Of a stretch of DNA of 64,000 nucleotides, positions 43,919 through 53,726 are shown one piece after another (the first letter of the stretch is position 1; each line of letters begins with the position of its first letter). Below the pieces are notes generated by a model that saw only the letters and a list, made by a program, of their open reading frames with translations, was not told where the DNA came from and did no database searches. The stretch is from assembly GCF_043678055.1 (NCBI RefSeq), contig NZ_JBHEQA010000005.1, forward strand, positions 62,001-126,000, written 5' to 3'. The stretch is from Spongiimicrobium salis. GTDB lineage: Bacteria > Bacteroidota > Bacteroidia > Flavobacteriales > Flavobacteriaceae. A program made the position numbers and the translations under genes.

Positions 43919-44395
43919 ATGATGATGCGTTTAAAAAAATCCCCTCATGCGTTCGCAATGCTCTTTTGTATAGTACTATGGTCTTTTTCGTGTAGCAGCG
44001 GCGGAGATGACAGCCCTGAAGTACCGGACCAACCCGATGTGCCTGAAGTGGCCTTACTAAGAGCTACACTTACTTTAGAACCAGATACCGTGGAAGAAGG
44101 TGGGGATGCCACAGTAACCTTAAGTCTGGACGCACCGAATGCTACGGGAGGAAATCTAAGCTTTCCATTTGCTTTTGATGGAACGGTAGACCCCACTATG
44201 GACATTGTAAGTTTGGTAAGCACTCAATTTGTCATTGCGAATGGGGAGACCTCGGCTACCATTGATATCAATACCTTGGATGATGATATCATGGAAGAGG
44301 ATGAAACCTTTACGATAACCCTTGGAGATCTGCCCAATGGTACTACGGCCGGAGAACGTACGATGATTATATTGACCCTTACCGATAATGACTAA
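43919..44395 (+). CDS. Small lipoprotein with a Calx-beta domain
   Basis: 158 residues. Lipobox-like SFSC (Cys25) with the SSGGDD linker common on surface-exposed Bacteroidota lipoproteins. Residues 45-157 form a Calx-beta-like fold (TLEPDTVEEGGDATVTLSLD; VIANGETSATIDINTLDDD; EDETFTITLGDLPNGT). Such domains bind calcium or act in adhesion. A stand-alone single domain is unusual, as these normally occur inside large adhesins. No operon partner. Confidence 0.8.
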   Translation: MMMRLKKSPHAFAMLFCIVLWSFSCSSGGDDSPEVPDQPDVPEVALLRATLTLEPDTVEEGGDATVTLSLDAPNATGGNLSFPFAFDGTVDPTMDIVSLVSTQFVIANGETSATIDINTLDDDIMEEDETFTITLGDLPNGTTAGERTMIILTLTDND

Positions 44396-44437
44396 ATAGG
44401 GATTCCTGTAAGCGTAAAAATTCAAGAAATACCATGG

Positions 44438-45385
44438 TTATACCTGGAGCGCCATCTGAATATTACTTCGCTCATAGGGGGTATCATGACCGACAACTTT
44501 TTGGAAACCTAGCTTTTCGTAAAGGGATATGGCGGGCTTTAAAATGGTATTGCTCTCTAAATACAGACTTTGGGCCCTTAAGGATTTTGCTTTTTGGATA
44601 ACAGCTTTTCCCAACAGAAAACCAATACCTTTACCTTGGGCTTTTGGGGAAACGGCCATTTTCGCCAATTCATAATCATAGGTTGAGTTTTCCATTTTTA
44701 TAAGGGCGCAAACGCCCAAAACACTATCATTTTGTTGGGCAACTAAGATTTTACCTCCTTTATCCAGAATGTAGTCTTTGGGATTATTTAGCGCTTTCCG
44801 ATCCGTTTCCTCGATTTTAAAATAAGCTTTGATCCATTCTTCATTTAAAGTTTTAAAAGCCATATGATGTTCTGGCAAATAGTCCACAATAGTTATCGCG
44901 GAAGACTGCCTAATTTTTCTTTCTTCGGCGACTCTAGCTAAAAGTGATTTTTCACCTAATACATATTCAAACTCCTGCAAGGCATACCAAAGATTGTGCT
45001 TTGTCTGTTTTAGGGCATTTTTTATGGCATTTTCAACATCGGTATATTGTTCCTGAATTTTTAGGGAGAGGTCCATTCCTTTCGCGGTCAATAGAATATT
45101 GTTTTTGCGTTTGTCCCCCGCATCTTTTTGCTCCAATACCAATCCTGCTTTAGACATTTCACGTACAATTTTAATGACCGAGGGATGCGAATGCCCTATG
45201 TCATGGGCAATGGAAGTAATAGACTTACTTCCATCTTGCTGCAGTGTATAGAAAACGGGAAACCATTTTGGTTTCAAGGCAATGTCATAGAGCTTGTACA
45301 ACTGTTCGGCATCTTCCGTCACTATAGTGCTCAAGGCCCGAAGTCTACTTCCTAAAGCCATTTCACCAATTTCATCAAAATTCAT
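44438..45385 (-). CDS. MarR-type regulator fused to a GNAT acetyltransferase
   Basis: 315 residues. Residues 1-145 are a MarR-like winged HTH (SITSIAHDIGHSHPSVIKIV, then AGLVLEQKDAGDKRKNNILL). Residues 160-313 are a GNAT domain with the acetyl-CoA loop SPKAQGKGIGFLLGKAV and a C-terminal LYEKLGFQKV. Fused MarR-GNAT proteins are known as bifunctional regulators and acetyltransferases. The acetyl acceptor and regulon are not known. It is separated by 140 bases from the PLP decarboxylase on the same strand and may control it. Confidence 0.9.
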   Translation of the reverse strand: MNFDEIGEMALGSRLRALSTIVTEDAEQLYKLYDIALKPKWFPVFYTLQQDGSKSITSIAHDIGHSHPSVIKIVREMSKAGLVLEQKDAGDKRKNNILLTAKGMDLSLKIQEQYTDVENAIKNALKQTKHNLWYALQEFEYVLGEKSLLARVAEERKIRQSSAITIVDYLPEHHMAFKTLNEEWIKAYFKIEETDRKALNNPKDYILDKGGKILVAQQNDSVLGVCALIKMENSTYDYELAKMAVSPKAQGKGIGFLLGKAVIQKAKSLRAQSLYLESNTILKPAISLYEKLGFQKVVGHDTPYERSNIQMALQV

Positions 45386-45525
45386 AATATATGTTTTTAA
45401 ATACGTAACTAGTAACGAATATATAAAATAACAAAGTATTTCACAAGAAATTTATAATGAAACTTAACCCCCAATCCCTAAAGCACAAAGTGCTTTTGCT
45501 TCACAAAAGAGTAGGTGAGTTAGCA

Positions 45526-46965
45526 TTATAGTGTCCTTAAACGTATTTTTTCTTGAATGATATCCAATAACAAATCAACTTCCGCTAAATGTGTTCGAAA
45601 AATAACAATGGCCACGCGTATCCAGAATACGCCTGCTATGGTAGTAGAGGAAAGAAATATACGGCCATCTTCTTTAATGTCTTCAATAAGTGCTTTGTTA
45701 AATGCATTGGGGTCGGTTGCTCGGGGAAGATATCGGAACATGGCTACGGAAAGTTCTGGTTCCGGGCCAACTTCAAAGCTGTCCCATTCTCGCACTTTTC
45801 CATAAAAATATTGTGTGAGTAACAATTTTTCTTCCAAGGCAGATCGAAATGGTTTTAGACCAAATAACTTTAAAGGCAGCCATAAACGCATTCCTCGAAA
45901 GTGTTTCGTGAGTTCAGGAGAAATATCGGCAGGAGAAATTTCTTCGTTGGCGCTTAAGGTATCTTGCATATAATCGGCCAGATAATGATGGGCTTTCAAT
46001 AACTTCTTAGGTTCTTTTATGAGTATGGTACCGCTGCCAAAAGGCAAGAACAGGGTTTTATGAGGATCTAACGTAATGGAATCTGCCATTTCAACCCCTT
46101 GGAATTTTTCCGCCATAGCGGCAACCAGTTTAAAGAAGCCCCCGTAAGCGGCATCCACATGAAACCAAAGACCATATTTTTTTGCCAATTTACCGATGGG
46201 CGCAATGGGATCAATAGCTCCGGTATTGGTTGTTCCCAAGGAAGCAACTACGAAGAAGGGGGTAAGGCCATGTTTTATGTCCTCTTTAATGGTTTTTTCC
46301 AAATCAGGAACGGATATTCGCAAACCTTCATCTAGGGGAACATAGCGTATTTGAACTTCGGACAAACCTGCAATGCGGATGGCCTTTTGTATAGAGTGGT
46401 GCGTTTGTTCGGAGATATAAACCACAGCAGTGGGGATGTCTTTTGCGGTAATGGGATATGACTCCCTAGCCGTAACAATGGCCACCAAATTGGCAATGGA
46501 TCCCCCGGAAGTTAAATTTCCTATGGCCGTTTCTGGATACCCCATTAATCGACACATCCATCGCACCAACATATTTTCTAGACGAACGGCTCCGGGAGCT
46601 GTATAAAATATTCCGGCATACCGATTGCTCACGGCAGCGATATAATCCCCGAGGGCTGCAGGATATAGTCCGCCGCCCGGAATATAACCCATGTGGCCTG
46701 CCGAGGCCGGGTTCAAGCCCACTTCATCAATATTTTGAACCACAGTCTTCAATATCTCCTCCATAGAAATTCCTGCTTCACCGATGTTCCAATGGGTACT
46801 GTTGATTTCTTTTTTGCTTGAAGGAAAAAAGCTTTGCGTCGTGTTTAGATGTCGGATAAACGTATTGGCGTAATCCCACACGGCCGAATCCCACGCATTC
46901 CGTTGCGCTTGCCCTGGATTTAGCAAGCGGGAGTGTTTTTCCAATGCTTTGATTTTATCGATCAT
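45526..46965 (-). CDS. PLP-dependent group II decarboxylase
   Basis: 479 residues of the pyridoxal decarboxylase family (aromatic-L-amino-acid, histidine, tyrosine and glutamate decarboxylase relatives). Recognised blocks: GNLTSGGSIANLVAIVTARE; QTHHSIQKAIRIAGL; FHVDAAYGGFF; and LDPHKTLFLPFGSG with the PLP lysine. The aromatic pocket cannot be judged by eye, so the substrate (L-DOPA, Trp, Tyr or an acidic residue) stays open. Downstream on the same strand is the MarR-GNAT gene. Confidence 0.92.
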   Translation of the reverse strand: MIDKIKALEKHSRLLNPGQAQRNAWDSAVWDYANTFIRHLNTTQSFFPSSKKEINSTHWNIGEAGISMEEILKTVVQNIDEVGLNPASAGHMGYIPGGGLYPAALGDYIAAVSNRYAGIFYTAPGAVRLENMLVRWMCRLMGYPETAIGNLTSGGSIANLVAIVTARESYPITAKDIPTAVVYISEQTHHSIQKAIRIAGLSEVQIRYVPLDEGLRISVPDLEKTIKEDIKHGLTPFFVVASLGTTNTGAIDPIAPIGKLAKKYGLWFHVDAAYGGFFKLVAAMAEKFQGVEMADSITLDPHKTLFLPFGSGTILIKEPKKLLKAHHYLADYMQDTLSANEEISPADISPELTKHFRGMRLWLPLKLFGLKPFRSALEEKLLLTQYFYGKVREWDSFEVGPEPELSVAMFRYLPRATDPNAFNKALIEDIKEDGRIFLSSTTIAGVFWIRVAIVIFRTHLAEVDLLLDIIQEKIRLRTL

Positions 46966-47087
46966 TTCGTAAAAGGCTTAGGTAATAGGAAGCGTGCTTC
47001 ATCTATGTATAGTACTTAATACCCTTCTAAGATAAGGCCTTTTCGTTTTCAGAAGCCGATTAGGGCGAAAAGATGGGATGGGGAAAC

Positions 47088-47780
47088 TTAATGAGATCCA
47101 TTCACTTTTTTGAGCAGTTCATTTTTAAACTGCAACCCTATAGGGATTTGTTTGTTGCCAATAAGAATGTAATCTGAGGTGATGGAGTTGATTTTTTTAA
47201 AATTGACGATATAGGATTTTTGGACTTGGATAAAATTACGATCTAATAGTGCCAAGGCTTCTGCAATGCTTTGTCTGGCCATTATCTTCTGGTTTAGCGT
47301 GATGTAGTGCATATAATTGCCATCTTTTTTGAGGTAGGTTATGCTATTCTTGGCAATTTGATGGGTTTCCAGACCGCTTTTGATAAAAATGGTTTCCGCA
47401 GCGGTTACGGTATCCGAAGTATTTGGAGTCAAAAATTTGGTGTTGAGCTTTGTAATGGTTTTGGAAAATCGTTCCAAACTGATTGGCTTTAAGAGATAAT
47501 CCAATGCATTGATATTGTAGCTTTCCACGGCGTGCTCGGAATATGCCGTGGTGAACACAATAGCCGTTTTTGGCGAAATCATTTTGGACAGGGAAAGCCC
47601 GCTTAAATGCGGCATGTTGATATCCAGAAATACTACATCGACGGGGTTGACATTCAAAAATTCCAAGGCCTTAAGTCCATTTCTAAAGGTCTTGACCAGT
47701 TCAAAATTGGAAAAAAGGGATAAATAAGAACTGATCAGTTCAATAGCTTTGGGTTCATCATCAACGACTATTACTTTCAT
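47088..47780 (-). CDS. LytTR family response regulator
   Basis: 230 residues. The receiver domain (1-120) has phospho-acceptor Asp in VVFLDINMPHLSG; the LytTR DNA-binding domain (about 130-228) contains IFIKSG, KKDGNYMHYI and RNFIQVQKSYIVNFKKINSI. It overlaps the end of the histidine-kinase gene by 20 bases, so the two form a two-component operon. Targets are probably genes for cell-surface or carbohydrate functions, as in other LytTR systems, but nothing here shows them. Confidence 0.93.
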   Translation of the reverse strand: MKVIVVDDEPKAIELISSYLSLFSNFELVKTFRNGLKALEFLNVNPVDVVFLDINMPHLSGLSLSKMISPKTAIVFTTAYSEHAVESYNINALDYLLKPISLERFSKTITKLNTKFLTPNTSDTVTAAETIFIKSGLETHQIAKNSITYLKKDGNYMHYITLNQKIMARQSIAEALALLDRNFIQVQKSYIVNFKKINSITSDYILIGNKQIPIGLQFKNELLKKVNGSH

Positions 47781-48822
47781 AGGTATATAGGGTTAATTGT
47801 ACGTTATATTCTTCTTTGGTTGTGGTAATACTAAGGATATGTTGTTCGGGATATGTCAATTGCAAGCGTTCTTGATTCGATGCAATGCCATAGCCACCAA
47901 TGGATGTATTTGCGCGGTGTTGGGAGATGGAATTTTTAATGTTGAAATCCACCTTATGAGCTTCCGATAGGTCAAAATGAATATGGATATAGGCGAACTC
48001 CTCTGGCTGTACCCCATGCTTAAAGGCATTTTCCACATAGCACAAGAAAATACCGGGTTCAATAGGTTGCTCATTCCAATTTCCGTGAACGTCTATTTTA
48101 AAATCTACTTCTTCCTCTTCATAGCGTAATAGATGCAATTCAGCGAAGTTTTTAATAAAAGCAATTTCCTCGGCAATACTCACAGTTCTGTTTTCAGTAT
48201 CATAGACCACATAGCGCAAGAGGTTGGAAAGTTTGTCAATACTCTGCGCCAATTTGGGATTGTCACTTTGGTTGACCATGGCCAACAAATTATTCATCGT
48301 ATTGAATAAAAAGTGGGGTTGTAACTGCTGCCGTAATAGCTTTAATTCTGCTTGGTTTTTGATGAATTCCAATTGTTGCTTGTCGTATTCGTGCTGCACC
48401 CACTTTTTTGTAAAGCCATAGCATATGACTACGGCCAAATAAAATATGCATGCGAATACGAAAGCATTGATTTCCCACAACTTTTTATGATCCGGAAAGA
48501 GGACCAATGCCAGCAACAGCAGGTAGAACATTAGGATACCAAAGAACAGCCCAATGGATTTTAATACAAAGCCCCGTACTGCTTTTGGTTTTTTTAATTT
48601 TCCAATTAAATACAATTCACCATAAAAGAATAGCAGAAAGAGGAGTTGGGAAACTATTGCGACATGTACCTTATCAGGATTTCTAACCAATATTTTATGC
48701 TGTTTTCCATCGATCATTTCGGTCCCGACCATATCCATAGTACCATTTCCAAAAACCCATCCCCAAATCATGGCCACCCAAAAGAGGACATGTATAAGTA
48801 TTTCAATTCGCTTAAACCGCAT
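47761..48822 (-). CDS. LytS-like sensor histidine kinase
   Basis: 353 residues with four membrane helices in the first 150 residues and no large extracellular domain. The His_kinase motif is LQPHFLFNTMNNLLAMV (phosphorylated His in QPHFLFN), followed by the N box CYVENAFKHG and a short GHKL ATPase domain. The 3' end overlaps the LytTR regulator gene. The signal is unknown. Confidence 0.93.
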   Translation of the reverse strand: MRFKRIEILIHVLFWVAMIWGWVFGNGTMDMVGTEMIDGKQHKILVRNPDKVHVAIVSQLLFLLFFYGELYLIGKLKKPKAVRGFVLKSIGLFFGILMFYLLLLALVLFPDHKKLWEINAFVFACIFYLAVVICYGFTKKWVQHEYDKQQLEFIKNQAELKLLRQQLQPHFLFNTMNNLLAMVNQSDNPKLAQSIDKLSNLLRYVVYDTENRTVSIAEEIAFIKNFAELHLLRYEEEEVDFKIDVHGNWNEQPIEPGIFLCYVENAFKHGVQPEEFAYIHIHFDLSEAHKVDFNIKNSISQHRANTSIGGYGIASNQERLQLTYPEQHILSITTTKEEYNVQLTLYTYESNSR

Positions 48823-49126
48823 GGCATAAAGATACTATTCTTGAAGTTCAAAAAATGGGTGGTCGTGATGAACAAAGGGAATTATGGTATGAAATCCATC
48901 GCGGATCAACCCCCTTTCATTTTTTGAAGTTCCACGATTGAAAATAGAAAGAAAAATCTCGGTAGGGCAGAAACGAAATATTGCCTTACATTTGATATAA
49001 GGAGATGTAAAAGTCCATGAAAATTCAATATAGGCGCCTTGCCATCCATCTGGAAAATGGAAATAACTTTTCCATGTGGATATAGTAAGGGGTATCTCCA
49101 ACGAACAAAGATCTTAATCCTAAAAT
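48823..49126. other. Divergent spacer between the kinase and FGE-like genes
   Basis: A TACATTTG box at 48983-48990 fits TAnnTTTG for the plus strand. No coding signature or hairpin was recognised. Confidence 0.45.
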
Positions 49127-50206
49127 ATGAATAGCAAGGTTTTTGATATGGTGGTGATCTGCTCCATACTACTTTGTATAGGATGTAAGGGTGGCGAAGA
49201 TAAAGAGTCCCATAAAACTAAAGGTGAAAATGTACCTCAAGATGGCCCTCCGGGAATGGTCTGGATTCCTGGGAACACCTATACTATGGGAGCGATTGAA
49301 GAAGATAAAGAAGCCCGTAGTGATGAATTTCCAGCCCACAGGGTAGCAGTATCTGGATTTTGGATGGATACTGTGGAAGTGACCAACAAACAATTTAGGG
49401 CCTTTGTAGCGGCAACAGGATATAAAACCACTGCGGAAAAAAAACCAGATTGGGAGCAATTGAAAAAACAATTGCCGCCAGAGACGCCCAAACCCCACGA
49501 TTCTATTCTAGTGCCGGCTTCTATGGTATTTACCCCCGTGAAAACGGAAAACTTGCTAGACTGGTCCCAATGGTGGTCTTGGGTCAAAGATGCCAATTGG
49601 AAACATCCTCAAGGCCCCGAGAGCAGTATTGCCCAAAAAGAAGATCACCCTGTTGTTCAAGTTTCTTGGGACGATGCGCAAGCCTATGTGCAATGGGCAG
49701 GAAAACGTCTGCCCACAGATGCAGAATGGGAATTGGCCGCCAGAGGAGGAATGGAGAATGCTGTTTATCCTTGGGGAAATGATACCAATATCAGGGTACA
49801 TGCGAACACCTGGCAAGGTACTTTCCCGCTGTATAACAGTATGGCCGATGGTTATTTTACGACAGCACCAGTGGGTAGCTATGCCCCAAATGGATATGGA
49901 CTTTACGATATGGCCGGAAATGTATGGGAGTGGACCTCCGACTGGTATAACACCAATTACTATGCGGAAACTGCCAAAGTTGGGACGGTGACAAACCCGG
50001 AAGGGGCAACAAGACCATTTGATCCCCAACAACCTTTAATTCCCCAACGTGTACAGCGGGGAGGTTCTTTTTTATGCAATGGAAGTTACTGTAGTAGCTA
50101 TCGATCTAGCGCCCGTATGCGTTCCAGTCAGGATTCCAGTCAGGATCATGTAGGTTTTCGTGCCATTATGACGCCGGAACAATGGAAACGTATGAAGAAA
50201 AAGTAG
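49127..50206 (+). CDS. Formylglycine-generating enzyme (SUMF1/FGE) family lipoprotein
   Basis: 359 residues with a short lipoprotein signal (LLCIGC, Cys20). The SUMF1 fold is evident: MVWIPGNTYTMGA near the start, FPAHRVAVSGFWMDTVEVTN, NVWEWTSDWY, and the C-terminal QRVQRGGSFLCNGSYCSSYR. The last block keeps both cysteines of the copper-binding active site of true FGE (Cys336 and Cys341 in the human enzyme), so it should be able to oxidise a sulfatase cysteine to formylglycine. No sulfatase gene is in the window, so its client is elsewhere. Confidence 0.88.
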   Translation: MNSKVFDMVVICSILLCIGCKGGEDKESHKTKGENVPQDGPPGMVWIPGNTYTMGAIEEDKEARSDEFPAHRVAVSGFWMDTVEVTNKQFRAFVAATGYKTTAEKKPDWEQLKKQLPPETPKPHDSILVPASMVFTPVKTENLLDWSQWWSWVKDANWKHPQGPESSIAQKEDHPVVQVSWDDAQAYVQWAGKRLPTDAEWELAARGGMENAVYPWGNDTNIRVHANTWQGTFPLYNSMADGYFTTAPVGSYAPNGYGLYDMAGNVWEWTSDWYNTNYYAETAKVGTVTNPEGATRPFDPQQPLIPQRVQRGGSFLCNGSYCSSYRSSARMRSSQDSSQDHVGFRAIMTPEQWKRMKKK

Positions 50207-50389
50207 CCATTGAAGTATTGAAATTCCCATGTTAAAGTGGGACCCTAAAAAAACTACATCCCTCATTATACTAATTTTACTGACCCAACAGTAAGGAACT
50301 AGTTCGAATATCATTTAAAAAATTAATAAACGTAAAAAATACGTATATTTTTAATACTTTTACCGGAGAATGAAAATATCATTAAGGTA

Positions 50390-51526
50390 ATGCAGTTTCT
50401 AAAAGACTTTGAGCCCTCACTTAGTATCGCTTCTCCCGGTAGGATAAATATCATTGGGGAACATACGGACTATAATTTGGGATATGTACTTCCGACGGCC
50501 ATTGAAAAAAAAATCACCTTTAATTTTCAAAGAAATACTTCAGATAGGTTTTGCAATGTGTATAGTAAGGGATTGGATAGCGGGTTTACAGTAAACCTAA
50601 AAGAGATTCGCATCAGCGAAATCTCCTGGGAGAATTATATTCTAGGGGTACTTTATGAAATTTCTAAAAAAACCGATAAACTTCGTGGTTTTGATTGCAC
50701 TATTGAAAGTCATGTCCCCATAGGTTCAGGAGTAAGTTCCTCCGCGGCCTTGGAATGCGGTCTGGCCTACGGCCTCAATGAATTATTTCATCTGGAACTC
50801 CCCAAAGAAACTTTGGTGGCACTATCTCGGGATGCGGAACATCATTATGTAGGTACCAAATGTGGTATTATGGATCAATTTGCCTCTGTCATGAGTAGGA
50901 AAGATCATGTAATCCTACTCGATTGTAAATCCTTGGAATATCGTTTTATTCCACTGGCCATGGCACCCTATAAAATTGTGCTGTTAAATACCAATGTATC
51001 CCACAACCTTGCAACAAGCGGGTATAATACAAGACGGGAAGAGTGTGATGACGGTGTAAAGGTTGTTCAACTAAAGTATCCAGCTGTTACTTCTCTTAGA
51101 GATGTTACCGAAGACATGTTAGAGGATTGTAGATACGGGATGACCTATACGGTGTATCGCCGATGCAAGTATGTCTTACAGGAAAATAAGCGCGTCCTCG
51201 CGGCGGTTCAGGCACTACAAGAAAATAACTTGGAAGAATTGGGACGCTTGATGTATGCCACCCATCATGGTTTACAGCATGAATATGAAGTCAGTTGTCC
51301 TGAGCTCGACTTTCTGGTAGATTTTTCCAAAAGCAATGAACAAGTGTTGGGAGCACGTTGTATGGGAGGTGGTTTTGGAGGTTGTACCATTAATATTGTG
51401 CATGAAAATGCCGTGGAAGTATATATCCAAAAGATTTCCGAGGCATATGAAAAGGCATTTGGAATTCAACTAACGGCATTTGAAGCCTCACCTAGCGAAG
51501 GAACATCAATTAAATTTAAGAAGTAA
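50390..51526 (+). CDS. galK: Galactokinase
   Basis: 378 residues of the GHMP kinase family. Motif 1 is PGRINIIGEHTDYN (galactose site), motif 2 is IGSGVSSSAALECG (phosphate loop), motif 3 is CMGGGFGGCTI. It phosphorylates alpha-D-galactose to galactose-1-phosphate, the first step of the Leloir pathway. galT follows after 3 bases. A TATATTTTTAATAC stretch just upstream is promoter-like. Confidence 0.97.
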   Translation: MQFLKDFEPSLSIASPGRINIIGEHTDYNLGYVLPTAIEKKITFNFQRNTSDRFCNVYSKGLDSGFTVNLKEIRISEISWENYILGVLYEISKKTDKLRGFDCTIESHVPIGSGVSSSAALECGLAYGLNELFHLELPKETLVALSRDAEHHYVGTKCGIMDQFASVMSRKDHVILLDCKSLEYRFIPLAMAPYKIVLLNTNVSHNLATSGYNTRREECDDGVKVVQLKYPAVTSLRDVTEDMLEDCRYGMTYTVYRRCKYVLQENKRVLAAVQALQENNLEELGRLMYATHHGLQHEYEVSCPELDFLVDFSKSNEQVLGARCMGGGFGGCTINIVHENAVEVYIQKISEAYEKAFGIQLTAFEASPSEGTSIKFKK

Positions 51527-51529
51527 GCA

Positions 51530-52567
51530 ATGGATTTTAATGAGAACCCCCATAAGAGATACAATATCCTCACAGGGGAATGGGTCTTGGTATCCCCACA
51601 TAGAACCAAAAGACCTTGGCAGGGGAAAACAGAAAAGGAAACGCTTACTGCGCAACCTACCTATGACCCTCATTGTTATTTATGTCCTGGCAATGAGCGT
51701 ATGGGAGGGGCAAAGAACCCGTCATATACCGAACCATATGCCTTTGTGAACGATTTCTCCGCATTATTACAGGATGTGCAACCACAGTCTTATGAAAATG
51801 GTTTGCTGCAGGCCGCATCGGAATCGGGTATTTGCAAAGTGGTCTGTTTTTCTCCCGATCATTCGTTGACCTTGGCTTTAATGAATGAAGGTGACATTGA
51901 GAAGGTAATTGCCTTATGGCAGAAGGAGTATGGGGATTTGGGAGCTTTAGAGGGAATAAACCATGTGCAGATTTTTGAAAACAAGGGCGATATTATGGGC
52001 TGCAGTAACCCACATCCCCATGGGCAAATTTGGGCGCAACGTAGCATACCTCAGGAGGTTGCCAAGAAATCGGAGCAATTGCTATCCTATTGGAATAAAA
52101 CGGGGAGGAGTATATTGTCCGATTATATGCAACAAGAGCAGGAAATGAAGGAACGTATTGTGGTAGAAAATGAACACTTTATGGTTCTAGTGCCTTATTG
52201 GGCCGTTTGGCCGTATGAGACCTTATTGGTTCCTAAGAGACATCTCCCTAATATTGCAGGCCTCTCTAAGGCAGAAAAACAATCATATGCAGCTATTCTT
52301 AAAGCAATTGCCATACGTTACGACAATATTTTTAATACTTCTTTTCCGTATTCCGCTGGTATACATCAGGCGCCAACAGATGGCAAAGCTCATCCGGAGT
52401 GGCATTTTCATATGTCTTTTTATCCTCCCTTATTGCGCTCTGCCACGGTAAAAAAATTCATGGTCGGTTACGAAATGTTTGCCAACCCCCAAAGGGATAT
52501 TACGGCCGAACAAGCGGCCGATACCCTTAAAAATGTATCCCCAATTCACTATAGTCTTGATTCTTAG
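51530..52567 (+). CDS. galT: UDP-glucose:hexose-1-phosphate uridylyltransferase
   Basis: 345 residues. Zinc cysteines are in CYLCPGN, the active-site His in GCSNPHPHGQIWA, and the C-terminal half has HLPNIAG and AHPEWHFHMSFYPP. It exchanges UMP between UDP-glucose and galactose-1-phosphate. It forms an operon with galK; galE and a mutarotase are not adjacent. Confidence 0.97.
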   Translation: MDFNENPHKRYNILTGEWVLVSPHRTKRPWQGKTEKETLTAQPTYDPHCYLCPGNERMGGAKNPSYTEPYAFVNDFSALLQDVQPQSYENGLLQAASESGICKVVCFSPDHSLTLALMNEGDIEKVIALWQKEYGDLGALEGINHVQIFENKGDIMGCSNPHPHGQIWAQRSIPQEVAKKSEQLLSYWNKTGRSILSDYMQQEQEMKERIVVENEHFMVLVPYWAVWPYETLLVPKRHLPNIAGLSKAEKQSYAAILKAIAIRYDNIFNTSFPYSAGIHQAPTDGKAHPEWHFHMSFYPPLLRSATVKKFMVGYEMFANPQRDITAEQAADTLKNVSPIHYSLDS

Positions 52568-52693
52568 GATGTACACTGCAGATAGAAGTTACTTTTCTTT
52601 ATGAGCACATAACAACTTTTGATAACTTTTACCGTAAGGTTTTTCATAAAAAAACTACTTTTATACTGTAATTTTATATAGAAGAATTAAATT

Positions 52694-53659
52694 ATGTCTG
52701 AAAAAATCGAACGACTAAAAACACTGATAATAGGTTCCGGGCCTGCGGGATATACTGCAGCCATATATGCGGCAAGAGCAGATTTAAAACCGGTAATGTA
52801 TACGGGAATGGAGCCTGGAGGACAATTGACCACGACTACGGAAGTAGATAACTTCCCAGGGTATCCGGAGGGCATAGATGGCCCTACCATGATGGTGCAA
52901 TTGCAACAACAAGCAGAGCGCTTTGGAACCGAAGTACGAATAGGAATGGTAACTGCTGTTGATTTCAGCGATGAAGTTGGAGGTATTCATAAAGTGACTG
53001 TAGACGATAGTAAAACTATAGAAGCGGAAACCGTAATTATATCTACGGGAGCTACGGCAAAGTATTTGGGACTCCCTAGTGAAGAACGTTTAAAGGGAGG
53101 AGGCGTCTCTGCCTGTGCGGTTTGTGACGGGTTCTTTTATAAAGGACAGGATGTTGCCATCGTTGGAGCTGGAGATACCGCTGCGGAAGAAGCTTCTTAT
53201 TTGGCCAATATTTGTAATAAAGTGACCATGTTGGTGCGAAAGGATTATATGAGAGCTTCCAAAGCAATGCAGCATCGTGTAAATAGCCTTCCCAACATAG
53301 AAATCAGGTACAATACAGAAGTAGATGAGGTATTGGGAGAGCAGGTAGTCGAAGGACTTCGAATGGTGAACAACCAGACCAATGAAAAAGAGGATATCGC
53401 TATTACAGGGCTTTTTGTGGCCATAGGACACAAACCCAACACGGATATCTTCAAAGGACAGTTGGAAATGGATGAAACCGGGTATTTGATTACCGAAGGG
53501 AAATCCACCAAAACTTCAAAGCCTGGTGTTTTTGCAAGCGGAGATGTACAGGATAAAGAGTATAGACAGGCCATTACAGCTGCAGGAACGGGATGTATGG
53601 CCGCTTTGGATGCAGAGCGTTATTTGGCAACAGTGGAAACCGCTGAGACCATAGCATAA
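52694..53659 (+). CDS. trxB: Thioredoxin-disulfide reductase
   Basis: 321 residues. The FAD site is IIGSGPAGYTAAIYAARADL, the redox-active disulfide is in SACAVCDGFFY (CAVC), the NADPH site is VGAGDTAAEEASYLANICN, and the second FAD block is GVFASGDVQD. It keeps thioredoxin reduced in the cytoplasm. It is probably transcribed alone: an inverted-repeat terminator follows at 53688. Confidence 0.97.
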   Translation: MSEKIERLKTLIIGSGPAGYTAAIYAARADLKPVMYTGMEPGGQLTTTTEVDNFPGYPEGIDGPTMMVQLQQQAERFGTEVRIGMVTAVDFSDEVGGIHKVTVDDSKTIEAETVIISTGATAKYLGLPSEERLKGGGVSACAVCDGFFYKGQDVAIVGAGDTAAEEASYLANICNKVTMLVRKDYMRASKAMQHRVNSLPNIEIRYNTEVDEVLGEQVVEGLRMVNNQTNEKEDIAITGLFVAIGHKPNTDIFKGQLEMDETGYLITEGKSTKTSKPGVFASGDVQDKEYRQAITAAGTGCMAALDAERYLATVETAETIA

Positions 53660-53687
53660 CACAAAATACAACCTATGATGTCATAGG

Positions 53688-53726
53688 AAAGGGAGGAAGG
53701 TAGTATTACGTTCTTCCCTTTTTTTA
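53688..53726. terminator. Terminator between trxB and the converging gene
   Basis: An 11-bp stem (AAAGGGAGGAA / TTCTTCCCTTT, one G-T pair) is followed by T; the minus-strand gene ends at 53727. Confidence 0.75.

Noticed and set aside
43901..44395. Calx-beta lipoprotein as part of the tRNA-Pro islet
   Set aside because: It is outside the right direct repeat at 43773-43800, so I treat it as chromosomal.
48835..49101. 88-codon minus-strand ORF between the kinase and FGE genes
   Set aside because: It sits in a divergent promoter region and its sequence has no recognisable domain.
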